From NCBI RefSeq assembly GCF_030551755.1, contig NZ_JAUPEC010000004.1, positions 124,001-188,000 of the forward strand: 64,000 bases of DNA, written 5' to 3'. The DNA is from Pseudocolwellia sp. AS88 (GTDB lineage: Bacteria > Pseudomonadota > Gammaproteobacteria > Enterobacterales > Alteromonadaceae). The notes under the pieces are model-generated. The model was not told the DNA's origin, did no database searches, and saw nothing but the letters and a program-made list of their open reading frames with translations. Both the position numbers and the translations under genes were made by a program. Position 1 is the first letter of the stretch. Each line of letters opens with the position of its first letter. This document shows, piece after piece, positions 55,204 through 64,000 of the stretch.

Positions 55204-56835
55204 ATGAAAAAAACTATACTCAACAAATCATCTTTTAAACATCAACTCTCAACACTTATTAAAACATCTTTACTCTGTGTTAGTTTTTTAACTGCATCAT
55301 GTTCCTCTGCTCAACCAAGTGTTTTAGAAACCCATTATCAAGAAAACGCTCATAAACTTCATGATAAAAACACAGCTGAAACTTGTGCAGCACTTAGCAA
55401 ACCCAATCAAACATCGTTATCACAGCACTTAGCTCCTTATGCCGAGAGAATGCAAAATAGCACAGGGGTTTATGTACTCGAAGAAGGTATAGAATCGTTA
55501 TTATCTCGGGGCTGGTTAACTCATAAAGCTGAAAAGACCATTGATATTCAATACTTCATTTTCACTGCCGACAACATCGGACTCATTGCCGCAGACTACT
55601 TAATTCAAGCAGCTGACCGTGGTGTAAAAGTTCGCTTACTTGTTGATGACTTAATGGTAGATGCTAAGGGTGACGAATTATTAATATTAGACGCTCATGA
55701 AAATCTATCTATTAAAATATATAACCCACTAGCTAATATTGGTAAAAACATTTTCCAAAAAGTAAAAAATCTCGCCACAGATTTTCACGGTTTTAATCAG
55801 CGCATGCACAATAAAACCTTCACCGTTGATGGCAAAGTATCAATTACTGGTGGCAGAAATGTAGCCGATGAGTATTTTGGTTACGACCACGAATATAATT
55901 TCAGAGATCGTGATGTGTTGTTGTTAGGTGGCTCTGTTAGTGAAATTGAATCATCTTTTGAAGATTTTTGGAACGACGAACTAAGCGTGCCAGTAACGCA
56001 ACTTATTAAAAGTGAAAACAATGATACTGACATCACAAACTCAGACTTAGCAAATTATGAAGCCCTGCATCAATACGCTTGCGATACTGAAAACTATGTT
56101 CCTCTAGTTCGTGAAAAAATGAAGAAAATTCCTGAAGCATTTTTGCAGCAAGAAACTGAAGGTAAAGTGTATTGGTTGCAAGATGTTGAATATATCTCAG
56201 ATATTCCAGGTAAGAATAACGAAAATAAATTCCTCGGCGGTAGCGGTCTTTCTACAGAAAAACTCATTGAACTGGTTCGTAATGCTAAAAAGTCGATCAT
56301 CATTCAAACACCTTACTTAGTTACCACCGACTTAAGCCGAGATTTATTCAAAGCATTAACAGACAACGGTGTTGAGATAAAAATACTAACCAACAGCTTA
56401 GCCTCTAACGATAACCTTGAAGCTTTTAATGGTTATCAACGCGACAGACAAAAACTATTAAAAACAGGTGTCGAAATTTACGAATTTAAACCAGATGCTG
56501 AGATCAGACAAAAAATAATGTCTGAAGTTATGGATAAGCAATTAACCACCCCACCTATCTTTGGTTTACATTCAAAGTCGATGGTAATTGATGATGAAAT
56601 AACGGTGATCGGGACTTTTAATTTAGACCCACGCAGTGCCAATTTAAACACCGAAAGTATTACGGTTATTCCTTCAAAAGCATTAACGCTAGATGTAAAA
56701 CAAGGCATGCTTGAAGAGATGGAACCACAAAATGCATGGCGAACTACAGAAGATTGGAATCCTGATGGTGAAGTCGACATACTCAAACGAATAAAAGTAA
56801 AGTTACGAAGAGTTGTACCTAAAAATATACTTTAG
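55204..56835 (+). CDS. phospholipase D family lipoprotein
   Basis: The 543-residue protein has a lipobox (LTASC) after a long basic N-terminus. It carries two HKD motifs: H202-N-K204 with the following TVDGKVSITGGRN, and H456-S-K458 with IDDEITVIGTFNLDPRS. It is probably a periplasmic or outer-membrane phospholipase D or cardiolipin-type transferase. The adjacent divergent lipid acyltransferase suggests a membrane-lipid locus. Confidence 0.85.
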   Translation: MKKTILNKSSFKHQLSTLIKTSLLCVSFLTASCSSAQPSVLETHYQENAHKLHDKNTAETCAALSKPNQTSLSQHLAPYAERMQNSTGVYVLEEGIESLLSRGWLTHKAEKTIDIQYFIFTADNIGLIAADYLIQAADRGVKVRLLVDDLMVDAKGDELLILDAHENLSIKIYNPLANIGKNIFQKVKNLATDFHGFNQRMHNKTFTVDGKVSITGGRNVADEYFGYDHEYNFRDRDVLLLGGSVSEIESSFEDFWNDELSVPVTQLIKSENNDTDITNSDLANYEALHQYACDTENYVPLVREKMKKIPEAFLQQETEGKVYWLQDVEYISDIPGKNNENKFLGGSGLSTEKLIELVRNAKKSIIIQTPYLVTTDLSRDLFKALTDNGVEIKILTNSLASNDNLEAFNGYQRDRQKLLKTGVEIYEFKPDAEIRQKIMSEVMDKQLTTPPIFGLHSKSMVIDDEITVIGTFNLDPRSANLNTESITVIPSKALTLDVKQGMLEEMEPQNAWRTTEDWNPDGEVDILKRIKVKLRRVVPKNIL

Positions 56836-56910
56836 GTGATAACTTAACAACGGCTTAAGCATAAAGAAATGGAATGCAGAGTGATGCAACTTGGTAATGA
56901 GCAATAGCTA

Positions 56911-57624
56911 ATGAGTGAAATTAATCGTATTTCAATACGCTCTTACACTAACAAAATAGAAAGCCATGCTCACAGCTATCATCAGCTAGTGCTGCCCTTG
57001 CATGGCTCTATTGATATTAAGGTTGGAGACTTTTCAGGGCTAGTCAACATTGGTGATTGTGTCATTATAAAATCTGGCGAAACACATGAATTTAAAGCCC
57101 ACCAGGACGCCAGATTTATTGTGGTAGACAGCGATAAATTACCTGAAAACATCATGAAATCACCTAACGAAAAAATTGCGATTAACGCACCTTTACTGGC
57201 TCTTATTCAATTTATTGAAACTCAATTAAATCATCATATTAATCAAACCATAGAATCAGCCACTTATGACTTCTTTTATCTGCTTTTAGCACAACAACCG
57301 CTATCAAATAACAGAGATAAACGCTTAAACAAAGTACTCAGCTATATTAACCAACACCTAGCGACTAACATGACGAATACGCAACTAGCACAACTCGCTT
57401 TTCTCAGTATTACTCAGTTCAAAAAAGTCTTTAAAGAAAATCTCGGTGTAACCACTCAACAGTACATTACACAACAAAGAATGGATAAAGCTAAAACGCT
57501 ACTTACCCATACCGATACACCTATAGCAATCATTGCCGAGCAAGTAGGTTATCAAAGTCCGTCAGCATTTAGCCGTAAGTTTAAAGCTCATTTTGGTAAT
57601 TGCCCGAGAGAATTTAGTCAATAA
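56911..57624 (+). CDS. AraC-family transcriptional regulator
   Basis: The 237-residue protein has an N-terminal cupin-like domain (HAHSYHQLVLPLHG and GDCVIIKSGETHEF) and a C-terminal AraC double helix-turn-helix (about 140-237, LAQLAFLSITQFKKVFKE and IAEQVGYQSPSAFSRKFKAHFG). The ligand is unknown. It lies 86 bp before a small SHOCT-domain protein gene. Confidence 0.88.
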   Translation: MSEINRISIRSYTNKIESHAHSYHQLVLPLHGSIDIKVGDFSGLVNIGDCVIIKSGETHEFKAHQDARFIVVDSDKLPENIMKSPNEKIAINAPLLALIQFIETQLNHHINQTIESATYDFFYLLLAQQPLSNNRDKRLNKVLSYINQHLATNMTNTQLAQLAFLSITQFKKVFKENLGVTTQQYITQQRMDKAKTLLTHTDTPIAIIAEQVGYQSPSAFSRKFKAHFGNCPREFSQ

Positions 57625-57710
57625 TCACTTAGAAAGTCGAGTGAATATTCACATTGAGTGGTCAGGTTAACTTCGTTATATTAAAACAATGCCACAAAAC
57701 AGAGTTATAT

Positions 57711-58133
57711 ATGAAATTAAACGGAACCTCTAAAACTAAAGAATCTAAATACAATTCAACAGTCAGCTTATTTTTAAGCATAGGTATGTTAGTTGTGGTT
57801 TTAGTCGCTTTTGATTTTTCAGAAATGCCCACATTTGGCAAACTGTTCATGATTCTTTGGATAGGTGTGGTATGTGCACAAATTTATCAATCATACAGAA
57901 ACTCTATATTCTCAAATAAAAGCTTACATCATGAGGTTACAGATCATGATTTGAAAATTTCAGGATTCAAACAGAACGTTTCTCCTAAAGCTGAATCAAC
58001 AAAAGCTAAACCAGAAAAAGACTTTGCATTACGTCTAAGAAAACTAGAAGGTTTATACCTAGATGGCTTATTAACCACTGAAGAGTACGAAGCAAAAAGA
58101 CAAGATATATTAGATGAAGATTGGGGAAAATAA
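57711..58133 (+). CDS. small membrane protein with C-terminal SHOCT domain
   Basis: From the ATG at 57711 the protein has 140 residues: two hydrophobic segments (about residues 18-36 and 40-60), a charged linker, and a SHOCT-like C-terminus (RLRKLEGLYLDGLLTTEEYE). A longer frame starting at 57654 is less likely. SHOCT domains mediate oligomerisation; no other function can be read. Confidence 0.65.
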   Translation: MKLNGTSKTKESKYNSTVSLFLSIGMLVVVLVAFDFSEMPTFGKLFMILWIGVVCAQIYQSYRNSIFSNKSLHHEVTDHDLKISGFKQNVSPKAESTKAKPEKDFALRLRKLEGLYLDGLLTTEEYEAKRQDILDEDWGK

Positions 58134-58279
58134 GCAATGTATAACAAAACCCAAACTCCCCCCTTCTTTAAAACCTGTTGCCTAAATCACGTCTTCCAAA
58201 ACAACAAAAGCGTCCTTTCTGCACACTTATTAACTTCATAAGCTAGATAATATGCCTCTATGTTAATTCTTTTGGGCCT

Positions 58280-59233
58280 ATGATTATGCAAACCACCTTA
58301 GGTATTTTAGCTATTGTTATGTGGAGCTGTTTGGCCTTGTTAGGGGTTAACACGGCGGCTATTCCTGCATTTCAATTATTGTCTGTGTGCTTTGCCATTT
58401 CAGCGTTATTAATGTTTATTAAACGCCTTATTTTAAAAGAAAATCTATTCTCCAAGCCAACGTTATCAGTTAAGCAATGGTTAGTGGGAGTTGGTGGATT
58501 ATTTGGTTTTCATTATTGTTATTTTACCGCTCTAAAAATAGCGCCAGCAATTGAAGTAAGCTTAATTGCTTATTTATGGCCGATGCTACTAGCGCTATTT
58601 ATTGCCACTAAAGCGACTCGTATCAAAGCATTATTAGGTGGCTTAATAAGCTTTATTGGTGTGAGTTTTATTATAGTGGGTGATACTGATCTGGCTTACA
58701 ATCCTGACTATATCAAGGGTTATGCATTAGCTGCTTGCTGCGCCATTTTATGGTCCACTTATTCTTGGTTCTTTTCAAAGTCAGATAGTAACGCTGCAAA
58801 CTCAGTTGATAACATTGGTTGGTTATCGTTAGTTACTGCATTATTCGCGCTTATAGTTCACTTTCAATTAGAGACAGCTTACCTGTCAAGCTCGCAATTA
58901 AGCTCTCAGAATTGGCAATTCACTTTTCAACAATGGATTAGCATTATTTTATTGGGAATAGGCCCTGTTGGCGGCGCATTTTATTTATGGGACATCGCTT
59001 TAAAGCAAGGAAATAAGAAACTCTTAGCCTCGTTAAGCTTTTGTACTCCACTAATCTCGTCAATAATTTTAGCTCTTGTTGGACTTAACTTATGGTCTTC
59101 GAATATACTGATTTCATTAAGTTTAATACTACTAGGCGCGCTGGTTTCTAATACACGAACTCTTTCATTCTCAGCTCTGCTTTTATATATAAAATTAAAA
59201 GTGAAGCGGAACACACACAAAATCTCAACGTAA
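58280..59233 (+). CDS. DMT-superfamily exporter (EamA, YddG-like)
   Basis: The 317-residue protein has about ten membrane helices arranged as two EamA halves. The start (ILAIVMWSCLALLGVN) and the ALKIAPAIEVSLIAYLWPML segment are close to the aromatic amino-acid exporter YddG. The substrate is not certain. It is followed 15 bp later by csaA. Confidence 0.8.
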   Translation: MIMQTTLGILAIVMWSCLALLGVNTAAIPAFQLLSVCFAISALLMFIKRLILKENLFSKPTLSVKQWLVGVGGLFGFHYCYFTALKIAPAIEVSLIAYLWPMLLALFIATKATRIKALLGGLISFIGVSFIIVGDTDLAYNPDYIKGYALAACCAILWSTYSWFFSKSDSNAANSVDNIGWLSLVTALFALIVHFQLETAYLSSSQLSSQNWQFTFQQWISIILLGIGPVGGAFYLWDIALKQGNKKLLASLSFCTPLISSIILALVGLNLWSSNILISLSLILLGALVSNTRTLSFSALLLYIKLKVKRNTHKIST

Positions 59234-59248
59234 ATATAAGGCGATAAC

Positions 59249-59584
59249 ATGCAAATAACATGGGACGATTTTCAAAAAGTAGATTTAAGAATTGGCACTA
59301 TTATCGAAGTTACTGAGTTTCCTGAAGCTCATAACCCTTCGTACAAAATGAGAATAGATTTTGGTGACGAGATTGGTATCAAAAAGTCTAGCGCACAAAT
59401 CACTAAGCTTTATAACCTAGACGATTTACTCGGTAAGCAAGTGCTTGCGGTAACTAACTTTCCACCTAAGCAAATAGGCCCATTTATGTCGGAATGTTTA
59501 GTGACGGGTTTCTACAATACCAATAAAGATATTGCGCTAGCGATGCCTGAATTTGACGTACCAAACGGTTCTAAGCTTATTTAA
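59249..59584 (+). CDS. csaA: tRNA-binding/export chaperone-like protein CsaA
   Basis: The 111-residue protein is a single OB-fold tRNA-binding domain: DFQKVDLRIGTIIEVTEFPEA, KSSAQITKLY and LAVTNFPPKQIGPFMSECLV. CsaA proteins bind tRNA and were described as having export-chaperone activity. AAGGCG precedes the ATG; it is close behind the exporter gene. Confidence 0.9.
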   Translation: MQITWDDFQKVDLRIGTIIEVTEFPEAHNPSYKMRIDFGDEIGIKKSSAQITKLYNLDDLLGKQVLAVTNFPPKQIGPFMSECLVTGFYNTNKDIALAMPEFDVPNGSKLI

Positions 59585-59619
59585 ACTGGTTTATATCATG
59601 ACTTAAATATGAGTATATG

Positions 59620-59922
59620 CTACAAAACAAAAAAGAATATGCCCATACTAACTACCACAGTAAGTAAGGTATTTCGCGTAAAGTAAGCCAGTAAACACGC
59701 GATAATAGCGCCCACTAAGTAGTTATTATCAATACTTAAATAAAGCGCCTGCTCTTTTACTAAAACCAAAGGCGCTATTATTGCCGTCAGTACAGCAGGT
59801 GCGGCATAACTAAGAAACTGCAACGAATGTTTATTAAGTTTTAGCGGCAACTTAGGTTCTAGAAATAAGTAACGGCTGATAAAAACGATTGCAGCCATTA
59901 AGCCTATAGTTATCCAAATCAT
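59620..59922 (-). CDS. azlD: branched-chain amino-acid export subunit AzlD
   Basis: The 100-residue protein has three to four membrane helices and the AzlD features SRYLFLEPKLP and FLSYAAPAVLTAIIAP. It forms the two-part exporter with AzlC. Its start overlaps the azlC stop codon by 4 bp. Confidence 0.88.
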   Translation of the reverse strand: MIWITIGLMAAIVFISRYLFLEPKLPLKLNKHSLQFLSYAAPAVLTAIIAPLVLVKEQALYLSIDNNYLVGAIIACLLAYFTRNTLLTVVVSMGIFFFVL

Positions 59923-60656
59923 ACTGATTCACCTGTCATTCTTGCATACAAAGTACCGCAAGCCATGCCAATTAAAGCAGAAATGAGTAAACCTATTTCA
60001 ATATTGTAAATCCTACAAACCACCGAACTCACCAACGACACTAATACACATACCAAGATAGATTTAGCTTTAACCATAGGAATAATAATCGCGATAAAGG
60101 TAGAAGCAATAGCAAAGTCTAATCCCCAGTTTTCCATATTCGGTATGCTTTGCCCGGCAATAATGCCAAGTAAGGTAGCAATGTTCCAAAATACATAAAA
60201 ACTTAAACCTCCGCCTAGTGCATACCAGCGGTTAAATAAGTGATCTTTACTTGTAGTAACAATGGCAAAGAGTTCGTCGGTTAGTAAAAAACCAAGAGAC
60301 AAACGCCACTTTAATGGTAGTGAACTTACGTCTTTTCTTAACGCCATGCCGTAAAGTAAATGTCGAGAAGTGATCAACAACGTAGTTAGCAAGATACTTG
60401 TTAAACCTATACCTGATTTTATCATACCTAAAGCGACAAGCTGAGCAGCTCCAGCAAAAACTATCATCGACATACCTTGCGACTCAAGTGATGTTAGCCC
60501 AACCTCAATGGCATAAGATCCCGCTAAAATACCCCATGGGATCACAGCGATACTTAATGGCAACATAGCGATAACGCCTTGCCAGAATGATTTCTGCTTC
60601 GATTGGGTTTTGGACTTCTCTTTGAACTTGCTTTTGAATTGTTCTTCGGCTTGCAC
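59919..60656 (-). CDS. azlC: branched-chain amino-acid export permease AzlC
   Basis: The 245-residue membrane protein has a basic N-terminus and the AzlC features IPWGILAGSYAIEVG, the FAGAAQLVALGM segment and LLTDELFAI. With AzlD it exports branched-chain amino acids or similar compounds. The start appears to be a GTG at 60656. An AraC regulator gene lies 89 bp upstream on the same strand. Confidence 0.9.
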   Translation of the reverse strand: MQAEEQFKSKFKEKSKTQSKQKSFWQGVIAMLPLSIAVIPWGILAGSYAIEVGLTSLESQGMSMIVFAGAAQLVALGMIKSGIGLTSILLTTLLITSRHLLYGMALRKDVSSLPLKWRLSLGFLLTDELFAIVTTSKDHLFNRWYALGGGLSFYVFWNIATLLGIIAGQSIPNMENWGLDFAIASTFIAIIIPMVKAKSILVCVLVSLVSSVVCRIYNIEIGLLISALIGMACGTLYARMTGESV

Positions 60657-60745
60657 TGGCGCTTCTCTTAGTTCTAACCGCTTAGGAAAATTACTTTTAA
60701 ATACTGGATTTAATAAAAATTATTTTACGACAAAAAATGATAAAT

Positions 60746-61585
60746 TTATTGTACAAAATTGGCTCTTAACGCTTTTGAATAAACACCAGGTGTTACACCC
60801 ATGGCACGTTTAAAATGACGATATAGATGGCTTTGATCATGAAAACCACTATCAAGCGCAACATCCATCATTTTATAACCTTGTTGAATCAACTTTTTAG
60901 CCAGTCTTAATCGGCTTTGTATTTGATAAGTATGTGGCGGTAAGCCAAAAGAACGTTGAAACTGTCTTAATAAATGGCATGGGCTTAAGCCTGAAATTAA
61001 CGCTAACTCCTCCAAAGAAACATCGGCAGCAGGATATTCATCTAAAAACTCTTTAACAAGCAACACATGACTTTTATTAGATTGCGCGAGGTTAATATTG
61101 AAACGGCTTTTACTGTGCCGCGCCACTAATTTTACCAGTGCAGAATAAAGCACGCTTTCACGCAATAAAGTATTTTCAGAGGTACTAAGGGTAGTAAAAG
61201 TTGTACGTAATACTTGCGCCAAATGAGGGTCGTAAACCACAGCTTGTGGGAAGTAAGGAGCACCTTTATTTAGCCCTAACTCTTGGCTGATAGATTCAAA
61301 TACAGCAGGCAGCGGATACATAGCACGATACGACCATCCACCTTCAGATGCTGAACAGCCATTATGTACTTCATCGGCATTCACTAAAATAATACTGTGC
61401 TGTGGAGCAATATGATTATCACCTGTGCGATAGAATTTTTGCGCACCATTATCGATAACACCCACAGTATATCCAGCATGACTATGCCGAGAGAAATTCT
61501 GTTTATAGTAAGTCGCGTCAAGCAGTTCAATACCGCCTAACTCTTCTGTTAACTGAAATTCCGCCCTTTCTTTTAACGCCGCCAT
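60746..61585 (-). CDS. AraC-family regulator upstream of azlCD
   Basis: The 279-residue protein has a cupin-like sensor domain (NFSRHSHAGYTVGVIDNGAQ and VNADEVHNG) and a C-terminal AraC DNA-binding domain (about 180-275, LALISGLSPCHLLRQFQRS and MDVALDSGFHDQSHLYRHFKRAMG). It immediately precedes azlC in the same direction and is a natural candidate for controlling it. Confidence 0.88.
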   Translation of the reverse strand: MAALKERAEFQLTEELGGIELLDATYYKQNFSRHSHAGYTVGVIDNGAQKFYRTGDNHIAPQHSIILVNADEVHNGCSASEGGWSYRAMYPLPAVFESISQELGLNKGAPYFPQAVVYDPHLAQVLRTTFTTLSTSENTLLRESVLYSALVKLVARHSKSRFNINLAQSNKSHVLLVKEFLDEYPAADVSLEELALISGLSPCHLLRQFQRSFGLPPHTYQIQSRLRLAKKLIQQGYKMMDVALDSGFHDQSHLYRHFKRAMGVTPGVYSKALRANFVQ

Positions 61586-61789
61586 ACTGATTCGTAGTTA
61601 GCCATTTTTATACATTATAATTCATCGAGATTAGCATGTTTTGTACAATATGAGCATGTAGATTTTAAACATTAGAGTATTCGAACAAAATTCCCAAAAA
61701 AACATAAGTCTGTTATATTTTCTTAGCTGAAGTAACTCTGTGTTGTAAGTCTAATCAATAACTATAAGAATCGAAAATAAGGAATAAAT

Positions 61790-63061
61790 ATGTTTCTCCA
61801 TCCTAAAGGTAAGTTCGCTATTTTCGTTTCGCTGTTCGTTTTTCTACTATCTGCTTGCTCTTCCAATCCCAAACTCATGCCAACCCCTAATGTATTTGTG
61901 AATTCACCTTATTCAGAAAACGATATACCTGAAACTTTACGTGAAACCAGTATGGAGCTGATTTATGTAACCGACAGAGGTGCTTCAGAAAAAAAAGGCG
62001 TTAAATACGATGCTAGTCGTTCCTCATCTATTGCTTATGGTGTTGCCAAAGTAAATTTTGATAATAACGCACTCCCTTTTGCGACATTAATTGAGCAAAG
62101 TAATCTACAAAAGCGCTCGGCCGATTTAACTTATGTTATGGAACAAGTTGATGAGCAAGGACGTTTTCCTTTATCACCTTATAAATTTAAAATGGTAGGA
62201 GAGCACCTCCAGATTGATGAAGACATTCTAGAAAAGAAATCTTTCCATGAAAACCAACTCAACAACAAGATCAATCAAGGCTTAAAAAACAGCGAGAATA
62301 AAGATGTTGTTTTATTTGTTCATGGTTTTAACAATACCTTTGATGAATCGGTATTTACTCTTGCTGGTCTTTGGCATTTTATGAAACGCCAAGGTGTTCC
62401 TATCGTTTATTCTTGGCCAGCAGCAGCGAAAGGTCTTAACGCTTATTTTGCAGATAAAGAGTCAGGACAATTTACTATTTTCCATTTGAAAGAAACTTTA
62501 CGAGTACTTTTTAAGAATCCTGAAATAGAAAACATTCATATTATTGCTCACAGCCGTGGCACCGACGTAGTAACGACAACATTACGTGAACTGATTATTG
62601 AAAACAGAGCCAGCGGTGGAAATCCAAGAAAAGACTTACGCATAGAAAATCTAGTTCTAGCAGCTCCCGATCTAGATTTTGGTATAATTAAACAAAGATT
62701 AATGGCAGAACAGTTTGGCCCAGCTTTCGGAAAAATCACCATTTACACCTCTCAAGAAGACAGTGCTTTAGGTATTTCCTCGTGGTTAACAAACAGCTTG
62801 AGCTTTGGCCGATTAAATACAAAAGATGTGAACGTGAATGAGCGAAACATCTTTAATTCAGTAGGAAATGTAAGCCTAATTAAAGTACCTAAATCAAGTA
62901 ACTTTATTGGACACGATTACTTTCATAGTAACCCAGCTGTAAGTTCAGACCTTATCAACTTGATCTTACACAAAGCTTCTCCGGGTTCAAAAGAACGACC
63001 GTTAACAAAGCTTGAAAATAACTTTTGGTCGCTCGACTCAGATTATTTGATAGAGAAATAG
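61790..63061 (+). CDS. DUF900-family alpha/beta-hydrolase lipoprotein
   Basis: The 423-residue protein has a lipobox (LLSACSS) and an alpha/beta-hydrolase domain. It has LFVHGFNNTFDESVF (the HGF oxyanion segment) and the nucleophile elbow AHSRGTD with S255. The YVTDRGASEKKG start of the mature part is typical of DUF900. It is likely an outer- or inner-membrane-anchored esterase of unknown substrate. Confidence 0.8.
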   Translation: MFLHPKGKFAIFVSLFVFLLSACSSNPKLMPTPNVFVNSPYSENDIPETLRETSMELIYVTDRGASEKKGVKYDASRSSSIAYGVAKVNFDNNALPFATLIEQSNLQKRSADLTYVMEQVDEQGRFPLSPYKFKMVGEHLQIDEDILEKKSFHENQLNNKINQGLKNSENKDVVLFVHGFNNTFDESVFTLAGLWHFMKRQGVPIVYSWPAAAKGLNAYFADKESGQFTIFHLKETLRVLFKNPEIENIHIIAHSRGTDVVTTTLRELIIENRASGGNPRKDLRIENLVLAAPDLDFGIIKQRLMAEQFGPAFGKITIYTSQEDSALGISSWLTNSLSFGRLNTKDVNVNERNIFNSVGNVSLIKVPKSSNFIGHDYFHSNPAVSSDLINLILHKASPGSKERPLTKLENNFWSLDSDYLIEK

Positions 63062-63111
63062 CTTCTCATCTCTCATTTATTTTAGTTTTCCACTAAACTC
63101 CAGACACAAAA

Positions 63112-63137
63112 AAGCCAGCGACTGACGAAGCTGGCTT
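63112..63137. terminator. terminator between convergent genes
   Basis: AAGCCAGC (63112-63119) pairs with GCTGGCTT (63130-63137) over a 10-nt loop, with A-rich and T-containing flanks on both sides. It lies between the DUF900 gene and the convergent RNA-binding protein gene. Confidence 0.75.
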
Positions 63138-63162
63138 AGTTTTACTCAAAATAGAATAGCTA

Positions 63163-63399
63163 TTATTGAGCTACTTTTACTCGAATTCTGTTTTTTGCAA
63201 TTCTTTGTTCATGTAAAGCTGCTAATGCTTTTTTTGCTTCAATTTCTTTCGGCATTTCTACAAAAGCAAAACCTTTTGATAAACCTGTCGCTTGGTCTAA
63301 AACCAGCGTACATTCTGATACTTTGCCATGTGCAGAAAATAAAATACGAATTTCTTGTTCGGTTGTTGAACGAGAAAGGTTACGAACTAAAAGTTTCAT
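63163..63399 (-). CDS. RRM-type RNA-binding protein
   Basis: From the ATG at 63399 the protein has 78 residues, one RNA-recognition motif. RNP2 is KLLVRNLSR and RNP1 is KGFAFVEM. A longer frame starting at 63432 would add 11 residues not typical of the family. Small RRM proteins of this type often rise in the cold in marine bacteria and cyanobacteria, which is known for the family, not shown here. Confidence 0.85.
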   Translation of the reverse strand: MKLLVRNLSRSTTEQEIRILFSAHGKVSECTLVLDQATGLSKGFAFVEMPKEIEAKKALAALHEQRIAKNRIRVKVAQ

Positions 63400-63517
63400 A
63401 ATTAACCATTGGTGTGTTTCTTTATACTGCAATTATCTCACAATTCTTCTACAGACCATATTAGTTTGTGTATTTTATCGCTATGTCACTGTTTCAACGT
63501 TTTACAGCTGAGTATTG

Positions 63518-64000
63518 TTACCTTTCGACGACTGTCGCTTTATTGTTTAGCGTATTAAAAAAAGCTTTAATTTGGCTGGTTTCTTCGGCGGTTAGTCTAA
63601 TGCCTAATTGATGCCAACCGGTATCTTCGATCGCTTGTTCAATAGTGGTTGCTGCACCATCATGAAAGTAAGGCGCGGTATTTAATACGTTACGTAATGA
63701 TGGAACTTTAAAGAAGTAGTTATCGCCGGGGTTCTTGGTTATATCTCCAACACCTTTATCTATTGTATTTGGATAAGGATGTACAATACCCATTTTCATA
63801 AATAAGCGGCTACCTAATAACGGTCCGTTATGACAAGCCACACAGCCTTTTTCGATAAAAGTATTTAGCCCTATTTTTTCGGCTTGTGTGATGGCAGTTT
63901 CATCGCATTTTAAATATTCATCAAGCCGGTCTCGGGTAATTAAAGTGCGTTGAAAAGCTGCTAGCGCCTGCGAAATATTCTGTATAGAAATCGGTTGCTC
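63518..64000 (-). CDS. di-haem cytochrome c peroxidase, C-terminal part (truncated by window edge)
   Basis: 161 codons of an open frame run from the window edge (EQPISIQNISQALAAFQRTL) to the stop codon at 63518. The CVACHNGPLLGS motif binds the high-potential haem, and VPSLRNVLNTAPYFHDG is the conserved CCP/MauG segment. It would be a periplasmic peroxidase using cytochrome c. The N-terminal haem and signal peptide lie beyond the window. Confidence 0.88.
   Translation of the reverse strand, partial: EQPISIQNISQALAAFQRTLITRDRLDEYLKCDETAITQAEKIGLNTFIEKGCVACHNGPLLGSRLFMKMGIVHPYPNTIDKGVGDITKNPGDNYFFKVPSLRNVLNTAPYFHDGAATTIEQAIEDTGWHQLGIRLTAEETSQIKAFFNTLNNKATVVER

Overview
The window reads as chromosome of a low-GC marine gammaproteobacterium of the Alteromonadales, most like Colwelliaceae (Colwellia or Thalassotalea). 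This is inferred from the AT-rich intergenic DNA, the LexA and OxyR sequences and sites, the SO_0444-type Cu/Zn permease with its MerR regulator, the many TonB-dependent systems, and a giant surface protein ending in a GlyGly-CTERM sorting signal. No rRNA or tRNA gene, CRISPR array, complete insertion sequence or prophage was seen.

Layout. 1-1 kb: a short inverted-repeat (MITE-like) element and lexA behind two tandem SOS boxes. 1.1-11.3 kb: a probable uptake and catabolic island. It holds a Tat-exported DUF1838 protein and a Tat-exported M24 peptidase on the minus strand. Divergent to them are a TonB-dependent receptor, a protein fusing a beta-lactamase-like domain to an alpha/beta-hydrolase, a membrane protein with a cytochrome c tail, and a second beta-lactamase-like hydrolase. 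11.4-17.1 kb (minus): a siderophore-type receptor, a cold-shock/DUF1294 protein, a SIMPL-domain protein, and a three-gene set in which an ECF sigma factor lies between two TonB-family proteins. 17.3-21 kb (plus): a chemotaxis receptor, a cysteine-containing membrane-anchored protein, a PCuAC copper chaperone and a WD40-like lipoprotein. 21-24.3 kb (minus): a Cu/Zn efflux permease with its MerR regulator and a readable operator, a rhodanese, a decayed ImmA/IrrE-like gene and a spermidine-synthase-like methyltransferase.

24.8-38.1 kb is one gene for a 4459-residue surface protein. It has a DUF4347 N-terminus, four tandem repeats of about 660 residues each, cadherin/Ig-like, He_PIG-like and Calx-beta-like modules, a choice-of-anchor U domain and a GlyGly-CTERM tail. 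38.4-43 kb: an OmpR/histidine-kinase pair whose sensor has a Pro/His-rich periplasmic loop, divergent from a YHYH-domain lipoprotein and a His-rich exported protein. 43-45.3 kb: a TMEM143/DUF3754 protein and a periplasmic metallo-beta-lactamase-fold hydrolase. 45.6-49.2 kb: a peroxide-defence block with ahpC (perfect-spacing OxyR site upstream), ahpF and convergent oxyR. 49.5-52.2 kb: a formate/nitrite transporter and a fused PP2C phosphatase/Ser-Thr kinase. 52.4-64 kb: a DinB-like protein, an OlsF-like bifunctional acyltransferase, a phospholipase-D lipoprotein, AraC regulators, a SHOCT protein, a YddG-like exporter, CsaA, AzlC/AzlD, a DUF900 lipoprotein hydrolase, an RRM RNA-binding protein, and the C-terminal part of a di-haem cytochrome c peroxidase that runs off the right edge.

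The most distinctive items are the dual serine-hydrolase fusion inside the 1-11 kb island, the ECF sigma factor coupled to a TonB-like membrane protein, and the giant repeat protein. Family assignments come from reading motifs by eye; no database search was possible.
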